From Deinococcus roseus (GTDB lineage: Bacteria > Deinococcota > Deinococci > Deinococcales > Deinococcaceae): a stretch of DNA of 64,000 nt. The position numbers were made by a program, and so were the translations under genes. Below the pieces are notes generated by a model. The model did no database searches and was not told the origin of the DNA. It worked only from the letters and a program-made list of their open reading frames with translations. The DNA is taken from contig NZ_BMOD01000003.1 in NCBI RefSeq assembly GCF_014646895.1, positions 1 through 64,000 on the forward strand. Direction: 5' to 3'. Below are positions 51,619 through 60,159 of this stretch, piece by piece; position 1 is the first letter of the stretch, and every line of letters begins with the position of its first letter.

Positions 51619-53310
51619 TTAAGGCAGCAGCATCAGGTCGTCAATTTGCACATTGCCACTGGAAGGCACGGTGTCTGCCACCACGTTGAAAGTGATGAGT
51701 TGCTTGAGCACTTCTGTGGTGGTCTTTTTCACGGATGCCCAGTCGGGTTGCGCAAAACTGCTGATGGGCACATCGACGGTTTTGGTGGCTGCAGAAACAT
51801 CCACATACACCTGGGGGTAGCTGCCATCCTGAATGCCCAGTGACTTGTCCCCAATGAATTCCAGACGCAGTTTGGTGGTTCCGGTGGCTTTCAGGGTGAC
51901 CCTGAGGGTCTTAAAGCTGCTGTAATCCACGGAAACCTGCTTGCCTTCTGCATTTCTGGGTTTCACTTCCAGGCTCATCACCACGCCAGCGTAGGCATTG
52001 GGGGATTTGATGCCAAAGTCAAAACCTGCGTGCTGGGTCTGTCCGTCTCCTGCGGGGTACACCACAGCCGGGGGTTCATTGCCCTGGTCCTGGTTGCTGA
52101 AGGTGCTGGGCTGTGCAGCCTGCTCCTGAAAACCGCCCAGGAACACTTTCCCGCCTTCCTGCGTGACCAGACGGACTTCTGCAAGGGTTTCAAAGGTGGC
52201 CAGTTTCTTGCTGTCTCCAGCGGGGGGCAGTGGGGGAACAATCGAAGCAGGCACTTTGAGCAGGGCTGCACCATTGCCGCGGATGTCCTTGCTGCGCAGA
52301 CCCAGGGCCAGACGCTCAAAACTGTTGTGGGAAGAATCAATGCGCCAGTCTTCTTCTTTCTGAATGTCGAACCACACGATGGCCTTGATCTGTGGGAACA
52401 GTCTGGGCAAATCAGAGAACATGTTGAGGATCCACTGGCCCTTGTCTCCACCCACTTCTGAGGAAGCAAATTCTCCGATGATGATGGGTTTGCCAGGGGC
52501 AATTTTCAGGGCACGGTCATAAGCGCCTTTGAACACATCTTTAAAGGGTGCCCAGCTTCCCCAGGAGGGGTTGGTGCCCCAGTTGTACCCGTCCAGGCCC
52601 ACCCAGTCCACGTAGGCATCTCCGGGGTAGGCTCTGGCCACATCGTTCCAGGCGTCTCCGGGAACATCTGCGTTGTTGTAACACCAGATCCACTGCACTT
52701 TGGTTGCGCCTTCTGCTTTGAAGATGTCATGCACATGCTGGTAGGCTTTGACAAAAACGGTGGGGTCCTGACCGTTGGTGGAGACGGCCCAGGGGTACCA
52801 GTTGCCGTTGAATTCGTGGCCCCAGCGCAGCAGGAACGGCACATTGACTTCTTTGGCAGCTTTGGCCCAGCTGCGGATGTAATCGTCAAACTTGCCGTCC
52901 AGAATGTCTTGCAGCTTGATCTGCTTGGGGTCATTGAGGGGCAGGGTCCAGTCCCAGGGCTCCCAGGTGATGTTGGGCACCACGCCCTGTTTGCTGAGGC
53001 CCAGCACATCTGCTTTGGGGAAATTGCTGCCTACTTTCCAGGAGGAATACCACATCACAGTGGCAGGCTTGAAACGCAGGTCGTTGGCCACTTCATTGGC
53101 CACTGCGGCATGGTCGTCTCTTTCGCGGAAAATCCCGAAAAACACGCCACTGGTGCTGTCTGCATTCTGGTCTTTGAGGATGGGAAGTCCAGCGATGCCG
53201 GAGGCAGGTCCAGTGGGTGTCGTCTGGGGCAGACCCTGGGTGGCACAACTGGTGAGCAGCACGGTGAGCACAAGGAGGCGGGGTGCGGTTTTCATGGAGA
53301 TCGATGTCAC
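51619..53310 (-). CDS. GH26 beta-mannanase-like lipoprotein
   Basis: A 563-residue exported glycoside hydrolase. The lipobox is LLTSC. The GH26 catalytic barrel (about 50-345) has the acid/base E166 in RWGHEFNGNWYPW and nucleophile E280 in IIIGEFASSE. The C-terminal part (about 365-563) is a beta-sandwich, probably a carbohydrate-binding module. GH26 enzymes cut beta-1,4-mannan or, less often, mixed-linkage glucan or xylan. The GTG start at 53310 is preferred because GAGAGG lies 6 nt before it; an ATG five codons on is too far from the site. Confidence 0.9.
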   Translation of the reverse strand: MTSISMKTAPRLLVLTVLLTSCATQGLPQTTPTGPASGIAGLPILKDQNADSTSGVFFGIFRERDDHAAVANEVANDLRFKPATVMWYSSWKVGSNFPKADVLGLSKQGVVPNITWEPWDWTLPLNDPKQIKLQDILDGKFDDYIRSWAKAAKEVNVPFLLRWGHEFNGNWYPWAVSTNGQDPTVFVKAYQHVHDIFKAEGATKVQWIWCYNNADVPGDAWNDVARAYPGDAYVDWVGLDGYNWGTNPSWGSWAPFKDVFKGAYDRALKIAPGKPIIIGEFASSEVGGDKGQWILNMFSDLPRLFPQIKAIVWFDIQKEEDWRIDSSHNSFERLALGLRSKDIRGNGAALLKVPASIVPPLPPAGDSKKLATFETLAEVRLVTQEGGKVFLGGFQEQAAQPSTFSNQDQGNEPPAVVYPAGDGQTQHAGFDFGIKSPNAYAGVVMSLEVKPRNAEGKQVSVDYSSFKTLRVTLKATGTTKLRLEFIGDKSLGIQDGSYPQVYVDVSAATKTVDVPISSFAQPDWASVKKTTTEVLKQLITFNVVADTVPSSGNVQIDDLMLLP

Positions 53311-53895
53311 AGGTTACCTCTCAGCCGGAAAGCCACTGGACAACAAGAAAAGCTTTTCAAGTTGCAGGAGAAAAAGCCTGGAAGACAGTCCATCACCTGC
53401 CCTGAGTCCTGCACCATGCCATCAAAGGGGGTGCCTCAGGGGTGATGGGACATTGCAAGGCGGTCTTGCTGTCCAGTTCTTTCTGTTGGTCTTGCTGGTT
53501 TTCAGCGTAGCACTTGAAAACCTTTTCTTCAAGAGGGGTTTCAGGGGAACCCCTCGAAAACAGTCAGGTCGGGGGAGATTCCCTATTTCACACATGTTTT
53601 CCCGGTAAAGCATTTTGGAAGGCAGCCCGATCAAGATGTCATGAAAGCTTTTCTGGATTTTCATGACCCTTCGCAAAGAAGCCCTTTTCTGCATGTCAAA
53701 CACACACCTCTTGCAGAAAGCCTTTTCATGGAGTATGGTGAAGACACAGAAACAACCCAAACACCAGCAATGTCGCTGGTTTGCAGCTTTGCATGGACTT
53801 GCACAGTCCTGCTTCTTCCATTCCTGTTCTTCATCTGTTCCGGATGTCCTCCGAATCCGGTCCAGAGACCTGTGTGTCTTTCAAGGAGATCCACC
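53311..53895. other. 585-bp divergent intergenic region
   Basis: The region between the divergent GH26 and GH16 genes should carry both promoters. A hairpin with arms GAGGGGTT/AACCCCTC lies at 53533-53555. An in-frame extension of the GH16 frame runs through part of it but has no start signal and unusual composition. No operator matching the GTAAAC sites near the lacI gene was seen here. Confidence 0.5.
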
Positions 53896-54834
53896 ATGAA
53901 AAACCCCCTGTTGTTGTCCTGCGCTCTTCTGTTCGTTGCTTGCAGCCAGACCCCCAGCCTCAACTCCGCTGCCATTCAAAAGCAGGGAGACACCAACACC
54001 CCTGGAGCAGGGCAAGCCTGGGGCGGTGGAAGCTTCTATGATGACTTTGCTTTCTGGAGCTACAACACCGACCTCTGGCAAGCTGCCAACAACTTCAACG
54101 GAGCACCTTTCGGTTGCACCTTCAATTCTGCCAATGCTGCCCCGGATGCCACAGGCCAGAACAGTGGCAAATTGAATTTGCGCCTCAACACTTCTGGAAG
54201 CCGCTGTGCAGAACTGAAAACCAAAGAACGCAAAGCAGCACCTCGTTCCACCATTGGTGGGAATTTCAATCTGGACAATGTTTCGGGCACCCTGGCCAGC
54301 ATTTTCACCTTCAAACGCTGGGACACCGGAGGCGGCAGCTGGCAGGAAATCGACATCGAGTACATCCCCAACTGGCCCGGAGCCACCACCGCCAGCAAGG
54401 CCCGCTACCACGTGGCCGTGATCTTTCAGGCCTCCTCGACCAGTGACAAATACATCTACGAAGGCTTCATTGATGTGGGCACAGGCATCGTGAACTCTGG
54501 CAATTACACGGCTGCCCTGTTCAACTGGGACACCAACTCGGTGCAATGGAAATATGGCAACAACGTGATCTTCACCATGAACCGGGGCACCCCTCCTGCA
54601 GAATCCTTCAACTACAGAGAAGGCAGCTACACCGTCCACGTGTACCGCAACAACGCCTACGGTGGAGCACTCAACGTCAACACCGCCCACTTCCCCAGTG
54701 ATCCCACCTACATCTTCATGAACTACTGGCGCGGAGACAACTCTTCTGGAATCCAGTCTTTCATGGGCGCTTATCCTTCCAGCAACCCCAATGCCAACGC
54801 GCGTTACCAGGGCCTGTTCTACACCCGCTGGTGA
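53896..54834 (+). CDS. GH16-family glucanase-like lipoprotein
   Basis: A 312-residue exported enzyme with the lipobox LFVAC (C16). The catalytic motif of GH16, ExDxE, is E151-D153-E155 in SWQEIDIEYIP. The protein starts with SFYDDFAFW and ends with the IFMNYWRGD and RYQGLFYTRW strands. GH16 enzymes cut beta-1,3 or mixed beta-1,3/1,4 glucans and some galactans. The ATG at 53896 has AAGGAG 8 nt upstream. It is divergent from the GH26 gene. A terminator follows 52 bp after the stop. Confidence 0.88.
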   Translation: MKNPLLLSCALLFVACSQTPSLNSAAIQKQGDTNTPGAGQAWGGGSFYDDFAFWSYNTDLWQAANNFNGAPFGCTFNSANAAPDATGQNSGKLNLRLNTSGSRCAELKTKERKAAPRSTIGGNFNLDNVSGTLASIFTFKRWDTGGGSWQEIDIEYIPNWPGATTASKARYHVAVIFQASSTSDKYIYEGFIDVGTGIVNSGNYTAALFNWDTNSVQWKYGNNVIFTMNRGTPPAESFNYREGSYTVHVYRNNAYGGALNVNTAHFPSDPTYIFMNYWRGDNSSGIQSFMGAYPSSNPNANARYQGLFYTRW

Positions 54835-55147
54835 AATCCAGTTTCAGGACCTTCCTCTTCTTGAACCGAAGTGCCTGCATCAAGAGAACCCACCCGCAAC
54901 TGGCGTGGGTTTTTTTCTTTTGCTGATCTTTTGCTGATTTTCAGCCTGCAGTTGATCATCTCAGGTCTGGCTGCAATTCCACACTTCTGGCTGACCCAGC
55001 TGCATGGCCCCTGGACAACAACACCCAGAACTTGCTGAAACACCTTTACCGGGAACATGTGTTACAGGGAACAGGGGGGAGAGGACTGGATTGCTCCTCT
55101 CCCCTGCCCCAATTCGGTCTGGCTGGATTTATTCTCAGCTTTGCATT
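54835..55147. other. Intergenic region with two hairpins
   Basis: 313 bp between convergent genes. Contains the terminator at 54887 and a perfect 10-bp stem at 55076-55104 (arms GGGGAGAGGA/TCCTCTCCCC), which may end the minus-strand BON operon although it lacks a T tract. Confidence 0.5.
54887..54918 (+). terminator. Rho-independent terminator of GH16 gene
   Basis: AACCCAC/GTGGGTT stem with an 11-nt loop followed by TTTTTTTC on the plus strand. Confidence 0.8.
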
Positions 55148-55552
55148 TTATTTGTTCTTGTTCTTTCCCAGCACCTCACCAGAAGTTTCTGGTCGGTACA
55201 CCTGATCCAGAGCATCTTCAAAAGCATCCAGAAGGGTTTCAAAGCGCCCAATGTGCAGGGCTTTCTCTGGCCCACCCTCCTGAGGCAGCACCAGATCCAC
55301 ACCCCAGCTTGCAGAAGCCAGACCCAGATCAATGGGAATGAACCTGAACACACCAGGGCCAAATTCCAGATTTTGCATCTGCGCATCTCTGGGATCTCCC
55401 ACGATGTTGAGGGTTTTTCTGGACTGCAGTTCCCGCAAGGTGGATTCGATGCTGCTTCTGGAAAACTGGTCGTTCAGGTAGATGCCACTGGTGTCGGTGA
55501 CGGCCACATCAAAATGACCGTCGGGTTTCACGATGATGCTCAGGTGTGCCAT
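55148..55552 (-). CDS. Hypothetical protein downstream of BON gene
   Basis: A 134-residue soluble protein with no recognised family. It begins MAHLSIIVKPDGHFDVAV and ends in a Lys/Asn-rich tail. GAGGTC precedes the ATG and only 9 bp separate it from the BON gene, so the two are probably cotranscribed. Predicted strands alternate with helices; no signal peptide. Confidence 0.7.
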   Translation of the reverse strand: MAHLSIIVKPDGHFDVAVTDTSGIYLNDQFSRSSIESTLRELQSRKTLNIVGDPRDAQMQNLEFGPGVFRFIPIDLGLASASWGVDLVLPQEGGPEKALHIGRFETLLDAFEDALDQVYRPETSGEVLGKNKNK

Positions 55553-55561
55553 GGGCGGACC

Positions 55562-56107
55562 TCAGGAGCTTTGCTGTTGCAGGGAGGATTTGTACTTCTG
55601 CTTGGCCTGGGGATCAATTCTCAGGTCGCTGCTGTCCACGCTTTCCACTTCTGGGGTTTCCTGGGCAATCTTGACGGCCAGGTTGTATTCGTGCTGGTTG
55701 TCCACGGCACCCCGCAGCACCACACCATGACCAGATTGCAACACGGCAATGGGATCATCGGCCAGTTCAGCGTTGGCTTCCAGGCGTTTCAGCACCTCAC
55801 GGGCAATGCGGCTGCGGTTGCGGAGTTCCTGAATTTCGGCCTGGGTGTGCTGGGAATTGCTCTGGGAAGCGGTTTTATGGGCAGATGCCTGCTGCACTTT
55901 CAGGTCCGTGGTTTTGACGTTTTTGACCCCACGGATGGTCTGGGCAATGGTTTCCAGCAGGGATTTGTGGTCCTCTGTGGGCACCTCCCCTTTCAGAATG
56001 ACATTGCCATTCTGTTCTTCCACCTGCACGGGCAGGTCTTTGGAGACCCGGTTCTGTCCGAAAGTGTCTTTGATCTGTTCCACAATGTTTTTTCCAAATG
56101 GCCACAT
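55562..56107 (-). CDS. BON-domain protein
   Basis: A 181-residue protein with two BON domains, roughly 5-75 (VILKGEVPTEDHKSLLETIAQ, KNVKTTDL) and 110-170 (VVLRGAVDNQHEYNLAVKIAQ, VESVDSSDL), joined by a Gln/Ser-rich linker. BON domains bind membranes or peptidoglycan and are common in stress proteins. No signal peptide is evident. AAGGAGG lies 6 nt before the ATG at 56107; the frame continues to 56299 but without a start signal. Divergent from parA. Confidence 0.85.
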   Translation of the reverse strand: MWPFGKNIVEQIKDTFGQNRVSKDLPVQVEEQNGNVILKGEVPTEDHKSLLETIAQTIRGVKNVKTTDLKVQQASAHKTASQSNSQHTQAEIQELRNRSRIAREVLKRLEANAELADDPIAVLQSGHGVVLRGAVDNQHEYNLAVKIAQETPEVESVDSSDLRIDPQAKQKYKSSLQQQSS

Positions 56108-56205
56108 GACGCCCTCCTTGAGCATGTTGGATTCTGTTTCAGGGTAACGACTCAGCGCCACAGATTCTGCCTGAATCCCCACACAACTGGAGCGCCTGGG
56201 GTTTT

Positions 56206-56225
56206 TTGCTGCGATGTCGCAGCAA
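56206..56225. repeat. parS-like palindrome, copy 1
   Basis: TTGCTGCGATGTCGCAGCAA, a 20-bp palindrome with one central mismatch, in the gap between the BON gene and parA. It shares its core with the longer copies at 58206 and 60085 but is not followed by a terminator-like flank, which argues that the core itself is conserved. Candidate ParB-binding site. Confidence 0.6.
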
Positions 56226-56308
56226 GGTGGATTTTCTTCTTCAGGACAGCGCAGAAAAATTCTTTTAGACCTGGTCAAAACAAAAGTTGTTTTGTACATT
56301 TGTGAACC

Positions 56309-56340
56309 CTGTCAGGGGCATTTCAGTGTATAACTGACAG
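56309..56340. promoter_or_regulatory. parA promoter with flanking inverted repeat
   Basis: CTGTCAG (56309-56315) and CTGACAG (56334-56340) form a perfect 7-bp inverted repeat around a TATAAC box (56329-56334). The ATG at 56344 follows directly, so transcription is probably leaderless and autoregulated by the parA product. Confidence 0.55.
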
Positions 56341-56343
56341 CAT

Positions 56344-57312
56344 ATGGCAAGGAAACAGACTGTGCCCATCTCCAATTTCAGGCAGGGTCTCAAACAGCAT
56401 TTCGATGATCTGAAACGTGGACAGAGCGTGCATGTCTCAAGCCATCACAAAACCATTGGGGTGCTGATGCATCCCAGCGATTACTGGGAACTTGCAAACG
56501 GAGGCAAGAGAATGAGTGAAATCATCACGCTGTACAACCACACCGGGGGGTCTGCCAAAACCACCCTCACCCGTGAACTTGCTTACGGGCTGGCCCAGAA
56601 AGGCTACAAGGTGCTGGCTGTTGACCTGGATTCCCAGGCCAACCTGACTGAATTTCTGGGCTACCTGATCGATGTGGACATCCGTCCTGAGCACACCGCA
56701 CTCAGTGCCATTCTGGAAAACCAGCCCCTCTCCCCCATTGAAACCCGCTTTGGTTTTGATTTGATTCCGGGACATGAGGACCTGCGTAGGGTGCGTCGGG
56801 CAGACATTGCAGAGCTGCTGAACCTGCGCAAACACCTGAAAAAAATTGCGGCTGAACGGGGCTACCAGTACATCCTGATCGATGCCAGCCCTGCTGGAGA
56901 AACCCTGAGCAGCATTGCCTCTGCCAGTGCCAGCAAACTGATCTGCCCCATCCCCAGCACCATCAAGGGGCTCAGGAGCATCCGTTCCACCCTCAGCGTG
57001 GTGCAGGAATCTGCTTCCATCAACCCAGAACTGGAGATTTTGATGTACGTTTTGACCCGGGCAGGCAGGACTTCCGGGGTCAAATACGCCAACGAGCAGA
57101 TCAGTGAACAGCTGGACAGCCTGGGGGTTCCCTACTTCAATGGCCTGACCGAACGCAGCACCCCTTTCGAGTTTGCAGCCGCAGAATGCAGACCTGTGCT
57201 GTCTCTGGAATACAGCAACCGCAACATGAGCGGCATTGAAACCACCAAGGCTGAACTGCAGCAAATTGTTTCCCTGCTGGAATCCCTCACCCAGGCCCCG
57301 GTGAACTCATGA
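56344..57312 (+). CDS. parA: ParA-family partition ATPase with Phd-like N-terminus
   Basis: A 322-residue partition ATPase. Residues 1-50 (VPISNFRQGLKQHFDDLKRG, IGVLMHPSDYWEL) resemble the Phd/YefM antitoxin DNA-binding fold. The ATPase (from about 57) has a deviant Walker A NHTGGSAKTT (68-74), in which threonine replaces the usual signature lysine, and the VLAVDLDSQANLT motif. ParA moves plasmid or chromosome copies with ParB. An internal ATG at 56512 with GGAGG 8 nt before it could give a second product without the N-terminal domain. Overlaps parB by ATGA. Confidence 0.9.
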   Translation: MARKQTVPISNFRQGLKQHFDDLKRGQSVHVSSHHKTIGVLMHPSDYWELANGGKRMSEIITLYNHTGGSAKTTLTRELAYGLAQKGYKVLAVDLDSQANLTEFLGYLIDVDIRPEHTALSAILENQPLSPIETRFGFDLIPGHEDLRRVRRADIAELLNLRKHLKKIAAERGYQYILIDASPAGETLSSIASASASKLICPIPSTIKGLRSIRSTLSVVQESASINPELEILMYVLTRAGRTSGVKYANEQISEQLDSLGVPYFNGLTERSTPFEFAAAECRPVLSLEYSNRNMSGIETTKAELQQIVSLLESLTQAPVNS

Positions 57313-58193
57313 AACCCCGCGTTCCTGAAACCATCAAGGAAAAACAGCAGGTGCAGATGGGGGCTTTGAAGCTGGGAAACCAGATCAGTCTGAGTGCCAT
57401 TCTGCCCAGTGTGGACAATCCCCGCAGGCACTTTGACCCCCAGGAGCTGGCGGCTTTAAGTGAATCCATCAAGGTGTATGGGGTGATCTCCCCCATCACC
57501 CTCAGAAACCACCCTGAAAAGCCAGGATATTACCGGATCATTGCTGGAGAGCGGCGCTTTCAGGCAGCCAGGGCTGCTGGACTCAGTGAGATTCCAGCGT
57601 ACATCCGCAATGCCAGTGATGCCCATGAAGACCTGGAACGGGCCTTTGTGGAAAATGCCCACCGTGAAGACCTGAATGCCTACGAGCAACTGGTCGCCAC
57701 TTTGCAAATTCTGGAACGCAGGCTGGACAGATCACAGCAAGAGATCATCAAAAATCTGCAGGATGCCTACCGCACCCCGGAAAGCCAGCCTGAACTGACC
57801 GAGGAGTACCAGAAGCTCACCCAATTGGTGCGCATTCCTGAACTGGGCACCTTTGTGACCAAACGCCTTCCCATTCTGAATTACCATCCCAGAGTGCTGG
57901 CCTTGCTGCAACAGGGAGAACTGGGCATGAGTTCAGCGGTGGAACTCAACCGCCTCAAGCACCTTGCAGATGAAGACTTTGAAGGCTGGCTGCAAAAAGC
58001 CCTCAACATCAGTGCCAGAGACTTGCGCCTGAAAATCAACCAGTTCCTGGCTCCGGTCAAAAAAGGCCGCTCCATCTCCGAACTGGTCAAAAAGAACCTG
58101 GGGGTTCCGGTCAAGAAGCTCTCTGGCGAGGACCAGCAACGCCTGAAGGATTTGCTGCAGGAAATTGAAACCCTGGCTGCCCGTTACCAGTAA
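57309..58193 (+). CDS. parB: ParB-family centromere-binding protein
   Basis: A 294-residue ParB/Spo0J-family protein. The CTP-binding N-terminal domain has IIAGERRFQAARAAGL (GERR at 80-83) and FVENAHREDLNAYEQ; the HTH region follows (about 150-215), though it is longer and more divergent than in Spo0J. The C-terminal part is basic (VKKGRSISELVKKN) and probably dimerises. It is translated from an ATGA overlap with parA. The large palindrome 13 bp after its stop, and two more nearby, are candidate binding sites. Confidence 0.92.
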   Translation: MKPRVPETIKEKQQVQMGALKLGNQISLSAILPSVDNPRRHFDPQELAALSESIKVYGVISPITLRNHPEKPGYYRIIAGERRFQAARAAGLSEIPAYIRNASDAHEDLERAFVENAHREDLNAYEQLVATLQILERRLDRSQQEIIKNLQDAYRTPESQPELTEEYQKLTQLVRIPELGTFVTKRLPILNYHPRVLALLQQGELGMSSAVELNRLKHLADEDFEGWLQKALNISARDLRLKINQFLAPVKKGRSISELVKKNLGVPVKKLSGEDQQRLKDLLQEIETLAARYQ

Positions 58194-58205
58194 ACAGGGA
58201 CGGTC

Positions 58206-58241
58206 AAACCCCTTTGCTGCGACGTCGCAGCAAAGGGGTTT
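58206..58241. repeat. parS-like palindrome, copy 2 (36 bp, perfect)
   Basis: Perfect 18+18-bp palindrome with core GCTGCGACGTCGCAGC, just after the parB stop. The plus strand continues in a short T run (GGGGTTTTTC), so it can also act as the parB terminator. Same core as copies 1 and 3. Confidence 0.75.
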
Positions 58242-58344
58242 TTCTTGTGTGGGATGAACAAAATAAATTTCTGAAATTTTGATTTCTGCAACACATCAAC
58301 ACAGAAAATGGGCCTGCCTGCTTTCCATCCGGCCCTGAAACCCT

Positions 58345-58350
58345 TAAAAT
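58345..58350 (+). promoter_or_regulatory. -10 box of leaderless HD-domain gene
   Basis: TAAAAT ends 6 nt before the ATG at 58357; a weak TTTCCA 17 bp further upstream may be the -35. Confidence 0.5.
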
Positions 58351-58356
58351 CTGGAG

Positions 58357-58992
58357 ATGAACCGTCTTGCTGCCCAGATGCAGTTCCTCCTCACCTGTGA
58401 CCAGCTGAAAAACATCATCCGCACCACCACCCTGCACAATGGCAGCCGCATGGAAAACAGTGCAGAGCATTCCTGGCATCTGGCCCTGATGGCCCTGACC
58501 CTGGCAGAACATGCCCCCGCAGGCACCGACATGAACCGGGTGATTCAACTTTTGCTGTTGCATGATCTGGTGGAAATTTACGCAGGTGACACTTTTTTCG
58601 ATGTCTCTGCAGCAGACCTTCAGCAACAGGCTGAGCAGGAATGGCAGGCGGCAAAGCAGCTTTTTGGCCTGCTGCCCGAAGACCAGCAAAAGCATTTTCT
58701 GGATCTGTTTGAGGAGTTTGAAACCCAGAAAACCCCTGAAGCCCAGTACGCCAGAGCACTGGACGCCCTGCAGCCCATGCTGCTCACCTGGGGTCAGGGA
58801 GGTCTGGGCTGCACAGAAAAACATCCTGACCTCACCATGGAACGTTTGCTGAAACTCAAGGAAAAACACCTCAGGCGTTTTCCTGTGCTGTGGGAATTTG
58901 TCCTGGAATTGTTGCAGGATGCCGTAAAAGCAGGCATTCTTCACAGTACACCTGGGGCTGAAGAAAACGCTTCAGAACATCACCCTGCCTGA
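58357..58992 (+). CDS. HD-domain nucleotidase (YfbR-like)
   Basis: A 211-residue HD-family phosphohydrolase. Metal ligands are probably H38 (SAEHSWH), H69-D70 (LLLLHDLVEIYAGD) and a later aspartate. The pattern EHSWHLALMA plus HDLVEIYAGD matches YfbR/YedN-type 5'-deoxynucleotidases, which remove phosphate from dNMPs. The gene is probably leaderless. It lies between two large palindromes next to parAB without obvious functional link. Confidence 0.88.
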   Translation: MNRLAAQMQFLLTCDQLKNIIRTTTLHNGSRMENSAEHSWHLALMALTLAEHAPAGTDMNRVIQLLLLHDLVEIYAGDTFFDVSAADLQQQAEQEWQAAKQLFGLLPEDQQKHFLDLFEEFETQKTPEAQYARALDALQPMLLTWGQGGLGCTEKHPDLTMERLLKLKEKHLRRFPVLWEFVLELLQDAVKAGILHSTPGAEENASEHHPA

Positions 58993-59088
58993 GTTGTCAG
59001 AAAGAGATGTCACTTAAGTTCCATATGAAACAAAAAAGACAGGGTAAAATCTGGTCGATTTCAAAACTGCACACCCAAGGAGATCTGC

Positions 59089-60060
59089 ATGCAACACCGC
59101 AATTTAGGACGCACTGGCCTGAAAGTCAGCCCCCTCTGCCTGGGCACCATGAACTTCGGTCCCGAAACCACCGAAGAAGACAGTTATGGCATCATGGACG
59201 CTGCGCTGGACCGGGGCATCAATTTCTTCGACACTGCAGATGTGTACGGCTGGAAAACCGGTGAAGGCATCACCGAAAAGATCATCGGGAACTGGCTGGA
59301 AAAAAATCCTGGCAAACGCGACCAGATTGTGCTGGCCACCAAGGTGTACGGCAAGATGGGGGAGGGGCCCAACGACCAGAAGCTCTCGGCTTACCACATC
59401 CGCAAAGCCTGCGAGGACAGCCTGCGCCGCCTGAAAACCGACCACATCGATCTGTACCAGATGCACCACATCGACCGCTCCACCCCCTGGGAGGAAATCT
59501 GGCAGGCCATGGAGCAACTGGTGCGCGAAGGCAAGGTGCTGTATGTGGGGTCCAGCAATTTCGCAGGCTGGAACATTGCCCAGGCCAACAGCCTCGCCAG
59601 CCAGCGGCACTTCATGGGTCTGGTTTCTGAACAGAGCCTCTACAACCTGAATGCCCGCATGATTGAACTGGAAGTCATTCCTGCCTGCCAGTCTTTCGGT
59701 CTGGGCCTGATCCCCTGGAGTCCTCTGGCTGGCGGCCTGCTGGGTGGGGTGCTGCAAAAAGTCAGTGAAGGCAGAAGGGCCAGCGAACGGATGCAAACCG
59801 CCATTGAAAAGCATCGCCCTCAACTGGAACAGTACGAGGCTTTCTGTCAGGAACTCGGGCAGCACCCTGCAGATGTGGCCCTGGCCTGGCTTCTGCACAA
59901 CCCGGCAGTCACCGCCCCCATCATTGGCCCCAGAACCCTGGAGCAACTGGAAGGCAACCTGAAAGCCCTGGACATCACGCTGGATGCAGATGCTCTGAAA
60001 AAGCTGGATGAAATCTGGCCTGGTCCGGGTGGGCAGGCCCCAGAAGCCTACGCCTGGTGA
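59089..60060 (+). CDS. Aldo/keto reductase
   Basis: A 323-residue NADPH-dependent aldo/keto reductase. The catalytic tetrad is D48, Y53 (FFDTADVYG), K85 (LATKVYG) and H126 (LYQMHHID). The C-terminal NADP-binding part has IPWSPLAGGLLGG and APIIGPRTLEQLEGNL. It resembles the group reducing aldehydes or involved in sugar metabolism; the substrate is open. AAGGAG precedes the ATG. It ends 25 bp before the third palindrome, which probably acts as its terminator. Confidence 0.9.
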   Translation: MQHRNLGRTGLKVSPLCLGTMNFGPETTEEDSYGIMDAALDRGINFFDTADVYGWKTGEGITEKIIGNWLEKNPGKRDQIVLATKVYGKMGEGPNDQKLSAYHIRKACEDSLRRLKTDHIDLYQMHHIDRSTPWEEIWQAMEQLVREGKVLYVGSSNFAGWNIAQANSLASQRHFMGLVSEQSLYNLNARMIELEVIPACQSFGLGLIPWSPLAGGLLGGVLQKVSEGRRASERMQTAIEKHRPQLEQYEAFCQELGQHPADVALAWLLHNPAVTAPIIGPRTLEQLEGNLKALDITLDADALKKLDEIWPGPGGQAPEAYAW

Positions 60061-60084
60061 GCTTTTGAGCCTCAAAAATCCCTC

Positions 60085-60124
60085 AAAAACCCCTTTGCTG
60101 CGACGTCGCAGCAAAGGGGTTTTT
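60085..60124. repeat. parS-like palindrome, copy 3 (40 bp, perfect)
   Basis: Perfect 20+20-bp palindrome with the same core as copy 2 and longer A/T arms, between the aldo/keto reductase and the convergent XRE gene. With A and T tracts on both sides it could also be a bidirectional terminator. Confidence 0.75.
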
Positions 60125-60159
60125 CTTCTGTGGGATTGCTTTTTAAATTTCCAGAAAAA

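Noticed and set aside
53641..53895. N-terminal extension of the GH16 protein
   Set aside because: It would place the lipoprotein signal 85 residues inside; a strong AAGGAG site supports the start at 53896.
58206..60124. Palindromes as terminators only
   Set aside because: Terminator function is likely for two copies, but the core is also kept at 56206 without that context, so a shared binding-site role is preferred.
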